Assembly: GCA_023512135.1 (NCBI GenBank)
Contig: JAIMAG010000004.1
Span: 1-64,000, forward strand
Direction: 5' to 3'
Source: Terriglobia bacterium
GTDB lineage: Bacteria > Acidobacteriota > Terriglobia > Acidiferrales > UBA7541
Length of the DNA: 64,000 nucleotides
Shown: positions 60,807-64,000 of the stretch, in pieces
Layout: each line of letters opens with the position of its first letter
Position numbering within the stretch: the stretch's first letter is position 1
Notes under the pieces: generated by a model
The model's database searches: none
What the model was told of the DNA's origin: nothing
Seen by the model: only the letters and a program-made list of their open reading frames with translations
Made by a program: the position numbers and the translations under genes

Positions 60807-62189
60807 ATGGCTGAAGCGGAACGCATCTTCACCGGACGATCGCTGCGCTGGATGGTGGTCACCGCGCTGCTCGCCGCCCTGGTGGCGGTGGGCGGACTGG
60901 CGCTGCTCGTCAACATCATCGAGCGCAAGCAGGAAGCCCAGAACCCGTTCTTCCGCGTTGTTGCGCTCGACGACAACACCACCGACCCGGCCCTCTGGGG
61001 CAAGAATTTTCCGCTGCAGTATGACCTCTACCGGCGCACCGTGGATCAGGTGCGCACGCGCTTCGGTGGCAGCGAAGCGCTGCCCCGTACGCCCACCTCC
61101 GCCGATCCCCGTTCAATTGTTTCGCAATCGCGACTGGAAGAAGACCCGCGCCTGAAACGCATGTGGGCCGGCTACCCGTTCGCAGTGGATTTCCGCGAAG
61201 AGCGCGGCCACGCCTACATGCTCGAAGATCAAACCTTCACCCGGCGCGTGCTGGAATTTCCGCAGCCGGGCACCTGCCTGCACTGCCATGCCTCGGTCTA
61301 TGTGGCCTACAAGACGGTGGGCGCCGGGGACCTGATTCGCGGCTTTGAAAAAGTCAACGCCATGCCGTATCCGGAAGCGCGCAAACTGGTCGAGCATCCG
61401 GTGGCCTGCATCGACTGTCACGACCCGCAGACGATGGCGCTGCGTATCACTCGCCCCGGCTTTCTGGAAGGCATCCGCGCCTTCAAGGCCGCGCAGGGCG
61501 TACCCGACTACGACCCGAATCGCATGGCCAGCCGGCAGGAGATGCGTGCCTTTGTCTGCGCGCAGTGCCATGTGGAGTACTACTTCCGCGGAGCCGAAAA
61601 ACGCCTGACCTACCCGTGGAGCAAAGGTTTCAAGGCAGATCAGATTCTCGCGTATTACGATGAGATCGGTTTCCGCGACTGGGTCCACGCCGAAACCGGC
61701 GCGCCTGTCTTGAAAGCTCAGCACCCGGAGTTCGAGATGTGGAATCAGGGCGTCCATGCACGCTCCAACGTCACCTGCGCTGATTGCCACATGCCGTATC
61801 TCCGCGTGGGCGGCTTCAAGATCAGCGATCACCATGTGCGCAGTCCGCTGCTGAACATCAACCGGGCGTGCCAGAGCTGTCATCACTGGTCGGAAGAGGA
61901 CCTGCGCGAGCGCGCCTACACCATCCAGGAACGCACCTTCGAGATGCGCAATGTGGCCATGGATGCCCTGATGGCTCTGCTCGATGATTTGCAGCGGGCC
62001 CGCACCGCCGGCATCGCCCCGCAGCGACTCGATGCCGCGCGCAACTATCAGCGTCGCGCACAATTCCTGCTCGACTTCGTCGAAGCGGAAAATTCCATGG
62101 GCTTCCATGCCCCGCAGGAAGCCATGCGCATCCTAGCCCTGTCGATCGAAAATGCGCGCCGCGGCCAGGTCGCACTCCGCCGCGAATGA
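60807..62189 (+). CDS. nrfA: Ammonia-forming cytochrome c nitrite reductase, catalytic subunit
   Basis: This 460-residue pentaheme enzyme reduces nitrite to ammonium in the periplasm. Its hemes are C157-H161 (CLHCH), C201-H205, C251-H255, C324-H328 and C356-H360. Active-site features are present: Tyr258 in HVEYYF, His306 in LKAQHPEFE, and Arg146/147 before the first heme. Calcium ligands Glu257, Tyr258, Lys303 and Gln305 are also in place. The first (catalytic) heme has CXXCH, where Escherichia coli has CXXCK, so a His rather than Lys ligand is expected. The N-terminal helix appears to be an uncleaved anchor or signal. Confidence 0.95.
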   Translation: MAEAERIFTGRSLRWMVVTALLAALVAVGGLALLVNIIERKQEAQNPFFRVVALDDNTTDPALWGKNFPLQYDLYRRTVDQVRTRFGGSEALPRTPTSADPRSIVSQSRLEEDPRLKRMWAGYPFAVDFREERGHAYMLEDQTFTRRVLEFPQPGTCLHCHASVYVAYKTVGAGDLIRGFEKVNAMPYPEARKLVEHPVACIDCHDPQTMALRITRPGFLEGIRAFKAAQGVPDYDPNRMASRQEMRAFVCAQCHVEYYFRGAEKRLTYPWSKGFKADQILAYYDEIGFRDWVHAETGAPVLKAQHPEFEMWNQGVHARSNVTCADCHMPYLRVGGFKISDHHVRSPLLNINRACQSCHHWSEEDLRERAYTIQERTFEMRNVAMDALMALLDDLQRARTAGIAPQRLDAARNYQRRAQFLLDFVEAENSMGFHAPQEAMRILALSIENARRGQVALRRE

Positions 62190-62202
62190 GGCCTGCCGGC
62201 CC

Positions 62203-63276
62203 GTGCTTCCCCGAAACTGTTTGAGCGGGCACCCGCAACAGCGGCTGGCTGGCGCAGCCGTGCTGCTCGTCGCGCTGGCTGCCTGCTCGCGTCCCGCACC
62301 GGTCGAACCCGTTCCGGCGGCTTCGGCACCGCAACCCGCGGAAGTCACAGTTGTAGCGGTGGGTGACATTCTGCTGGGACGTCGGTTGGGCCGGGCCATG
62401 GCCGAAGCGAACGATTTCACGCTGCCGTTTCGAGCACTCGGCACCGAACTGGCCGCGGCGGGGATTACCTTCGGCAATCTGGAAGGCCCGTTTTGTGCTG
62501 CGCCACCGTATCCGGAGGCCGGCATGGTGTTTCGCGTGCATCCGGAGGCCATTGCCGGGCTGCAGAGGGCCGGCTTCGATGTGCTCTCGCTGGCGAACAA
62601 TCACGCGCTCGATGGTGGCTATTCCTGTCTGCGCTTCACACTCCGGCATCTGCGCCAGGCGGGCATCCTGGCGGTCGGCGCCGGCGAAACTTTTGACGAA
62701 GCCCATGCGCCCGCCGTGGTCGAGCGACACGGCATCCGTTTTGCTTTCCTGGCTTACACCTATGCCGGTCACCGCGACGTGCCCGGGACGAAGGGCCCGG
62801 TCATCGCCGGCCGCAATCTGGAGCACGTGCGTCGCGACGTGACGGTTGCACTCGAGCAGGCGGATGTCGTGCTGGTTTCGCTGCACGACGGGGCCGAATA
62901 CACACGCCGTGTGGCCAGCGAAACCGAACAGTTTGCCCGCGCCACCATCGAAGCGGGCGCCACGGCCGTCTTCGGCCACCATCCCCACGTACCGCAGCGC
63001 ATCGAGGCCTACCGCGGAGGCTGGATCTTTTATTCGCTCGGCAATTTCGTCTTCGAGCAGCGCGCACCCGGAACCCGCACCGGTCTGATGGCGCGGCTGA
63101 CTTTCGTCGGTCGCGCTCTCGAGCGAGTCGAAGCGATTCCCGTTTTTATCGAACCGCTCTCGCAACCACGGCGCGCCACCGCAGCGGAAGCTCGCGACAT
63201 TCTGCAAAGTATCGGCTGGAACGATTCGACGCTCTGGGTTCGCGCGAAACCTTCTCCGGCGGCTGCGGCACGCTGA
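62203..63276 (+). CDS. CapA/PgsA-family lipoprotein
   Basis: This roughly 357-residue protein has a signal peptide with lipobox (LLVALAAC) and a metallophosphatase-like CapA domain: TVVAVGDILLGRRLGRAM, GITFGNLEGPFCA, LSLANNHALDGGYSCLRFT, VLVSLHDGAEYT, FGHHPHVPQRIEAYRGGWIF and YSLGNFVFEQ. These motifs are diagnostic for the family of poly-gamma-glutamate/capsule-associated proteins, whose reaction is often unproven. The start is uncertain: GTG 62203 is preferred, TTG 62221 is possible. It begins 13 bases after nrfA. Linkage to NrfHA is probably positional only. Confidence 0.82.
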   Translation: MLPRNCLSGHPQQRLAGAAVLLVALAACSRPAPVEPVPAASAPQPAEVTVVAVGDILLGRRLGRAMAEANDFTLPFRALGTELAAAGITFGNLEGPFCAAPPYPEAGMVFRVHPEAIAGLQRAGFDVLSLANNHALDGGYSCLRFTLRHLRQAGILAVGAGETFDEAHAPAVVERHGIRFAFLAYTYAGHRDVPGTKGPVIAGRNLEHVRRDVTVALEQADVVLVSLHDGAEYTRRVASETEQFARATIEAGATAVFGHHPHVPQRIEAYRGGWIFYSLGNFVFEQRAPGTRTGLMARLTFVGRALERVEAIPVFIEPLSQPRRATAAEARDILQSIGWNDSTLWVRAKPSPAAAAR

Positions 63277-63328
63277 AGGCTGCGGCGCTGCGCCGACCAC
63301 TCCGGGACGCAGACCCGCAGAACCGAGC

Positions 63329-63889
63329 TCAGCCGGATGTTTCCCTCGGCAGCTCGACCAGTTCGATCAGCACTTTCTGGCCTGCCGGCGTCGTGGTCAG
63401 GAAAAAGTTCACGCGGGTCTGGTTGGCTCCGGCGCGCGGTTCCGGGTAGACCGCACGGACGCCCAGATGGTCGAGCAAACGGGTGGCCCGGTCCACATCC
63501 GTGACCGGGTATTCCACCTGCTGAATGCCTTCACCGAATTTTTCCAGAAAACGGGCGATGGCGCCCTGGCCGGTGCGCGTGGTCAGGATGTCGAGCTGAG
63601 CTGCTTCCGTGTGCAGTTCGAACTCTTCCGCGTCCTGTTCCGGTGGCACCTGAGCCAGCGGCGGATGGCCCCAGGCTGCGCGGATGCGCTGGAAAGTCTC
63701 GCGCTGCACCGCCACGCCTACGGTGGGCGGGCGGGTCAGCAAGACCGCGAGTTCCGGGTCTTTGCGCCAGCCCTCCACCACCGAGTCGCCCAGTGCACGC
63801 CCGCATCGGTAGAGTTTCCCTGCGGCCTGCTCGCGCGTGGAAGCATCGGCTGCGCTCAGCTCCGCGATCCACTGCTGCAGCTCACTCAC
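63329..63889 (-). CDS. VOC (glyoxalase-like) domain protein with helical N-terminus
   Basis: This 186-residue protein has an Ala/Glu-rich helical N-terminus (about 1-105) and one VOC module: QGAIARFLEKFGEGIQQVEY, VTDVDRATRLLDHLGVRAVY and a final strand KVLIELVELP. The arrangement suggests a methylmalonyl-CoA epimerase or lactoylglutathione lyase-like fold, but metal-ligand positions are incomplete in the short domain. GTG 63889 has GAGGG upstream. It overlaps the preceding partial gene by eight bases. Confidence 0.65.
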   Translation of the reverse strand: MSELQQWIAELSAADASTREQAAGKLYRCGRALGDSVVEGWRKDPELAVLLTRPPTVGVAVQRETFQRIRAAWGHPPLAQVPPEQDAEEFELHTEAAQLDILTTRTGQGAIARFLEKFGEGIQQVEYPVTDVDRATRLLDHLGVRAVYPEPRAGANQTRVNFFLTTTPAGQKVLIELVELPRETSG

Positions 63890-64000
63890 CGGAACCCTCG
63901 GGGAACTCCTGCGTCGGGGGCGGAACGGTCTGCTGCATCTTGCGGGACCGCTCCAGGGCTCGCTGCTCGGCTTTGGACGCGGCCACAGATGCCAGCACGG
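63882..64000 (-). CDS. 3' end of an upstream gene, product unknown
   Basis: The last 38 codons of a minus-strand gene continue beyond the window. The visible part is charged and Gln/Pro-rich (AASKAEQRALERSRKMQQ, then TVPPPTQEFPEGSGE) and looks like a flexible tail. The frame is chosen because the other two read as unlikely proteins. It overlaps the VOC-like gene by eight bases, suggesting one operon. No family can be assigned. Confidence 0.5.
   Translation of the reverse strand, partial: VLASVAASKAEQRALERSRKMQQTVPPPTQEFPEGSGE

Noticed and set aside
1-64000. CRISPR arrays, tRNA/rRNA genes, insertion sequences or prophage
   Set aside because: I found no regularly spaced repeats, no T-loop-like GTTCGAATC with matching stems, and no transposase, integrase or phage structural protein.

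Overview
This is a GC-rich, densely coded bacterial chromosome window from a Gram-negative organism: TolC, TonB, outer-membrane barrels and multiheme cytochromes are all present. The TonB protein at 23.9-24.8 kb has a GGVPGG/GGVIGG glycine-rich linker before its C-terminal domain. I know that arrangement best from Acidobacteriota, so that phylum is my inference; genus cannot be set from this sequence. Many genes start with GTG or TTG, and ATGA/GTGA stop-start overlaps are frequent. I saw no tRNA, rRNA, CRISPR array, insertion sequence or prophage.

Layout. (1) 0-7.7 kb, minus strand: an efflux operon in the order ArsR regulator, TolC, adaptor, RND pump, DUF302, universal stress protein, DUF2892 membrane protein. 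(2) 8.1-11.9 kb, plus: a YbaK-like deacylase, a cyclic-2,3-diphosphoglycerate-synthetase-like GTPase, ornithine carbamoyltransferase and carbamate kinase. (3) 12.1-14.1 kb: an RsbR-N-like protein, a branched-chain aminotransferase and a hemerythrin. (4) 14.2-17.1 kb, minus: a four-subunit 2-oxoacid:ferredoxin oxidoreductase (KorDABC type). (5) 17.3-23.4 kb, minus: FeoAB, a secreted OB-fold-like protein, a MerR regulator with a Cys/Trp-rich tail, and a MaeB-type malic enzyme. (6) 23.9-33.5 kb: TonB, a CoA-transferase, a second oxidoreductase (ferredoxin, alpha, fused beta-gamma), a universal stress protein and a divergent single-chain pyruvate:ferredoxin oxidoreductase homologue. (7) 33.9-39.3 kb: GNAT, YwiC-like protein, a gene-poor 1 kb stretch full of nested inverted repeats, then hemA, a TPR protein, a hemerythrin and a Cys-motif protein. 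(8) 39.4-43.8 kb: an NtrC-type two-component pair, divergent from a globin-coupled histidine kinase and its response regulator. (9) 43.8-62.2 kb: a respiratory island carrying 49 c-type heme motifs. It holds a Rieske/cytochrome b/nine-heme complex, an MtrA/MtrB-like porin-cytochrome pair, System II cytochrome c maturation (ResB/CcsA), a NapC-like six-heme protein, a CbcL-like protein with 13 c hemes fused to a b-type membrane domain, two related monoheme cytochromes, an alginate-export-type barrel, and NrfHA. (10) 62.2-64 kb: a CapA-like lipoprotein, a VOC-like protein and a gene end.

How it fits together (inference): three 2-oxoacid:ferredoxin oxidoreductases, malic enzyme, an aminotransferase and carbamate kinase suggest anaerobic or microaerobic oxidation of amino and organic acids. 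The island would move quinol electrons through the Rieske/b and CbcL-like complexes to periplasmic cytochromes, then to nitrite (NrfHA) or across the outer membrane (MtrAB-like). Feo imports ferrous iron for the heme and Fe-S load, HemA starts heme synthesis, and ResB/CcsA attaches the heme. Hemerythrins and the globin-coupled kinase suit an organism that monitors O2 or NO.

The feature I consider least explained is the candidate large structured RNA at about 35.32-35.99 kb, with at least eight helices and a terminator-like end upstream of hemA.
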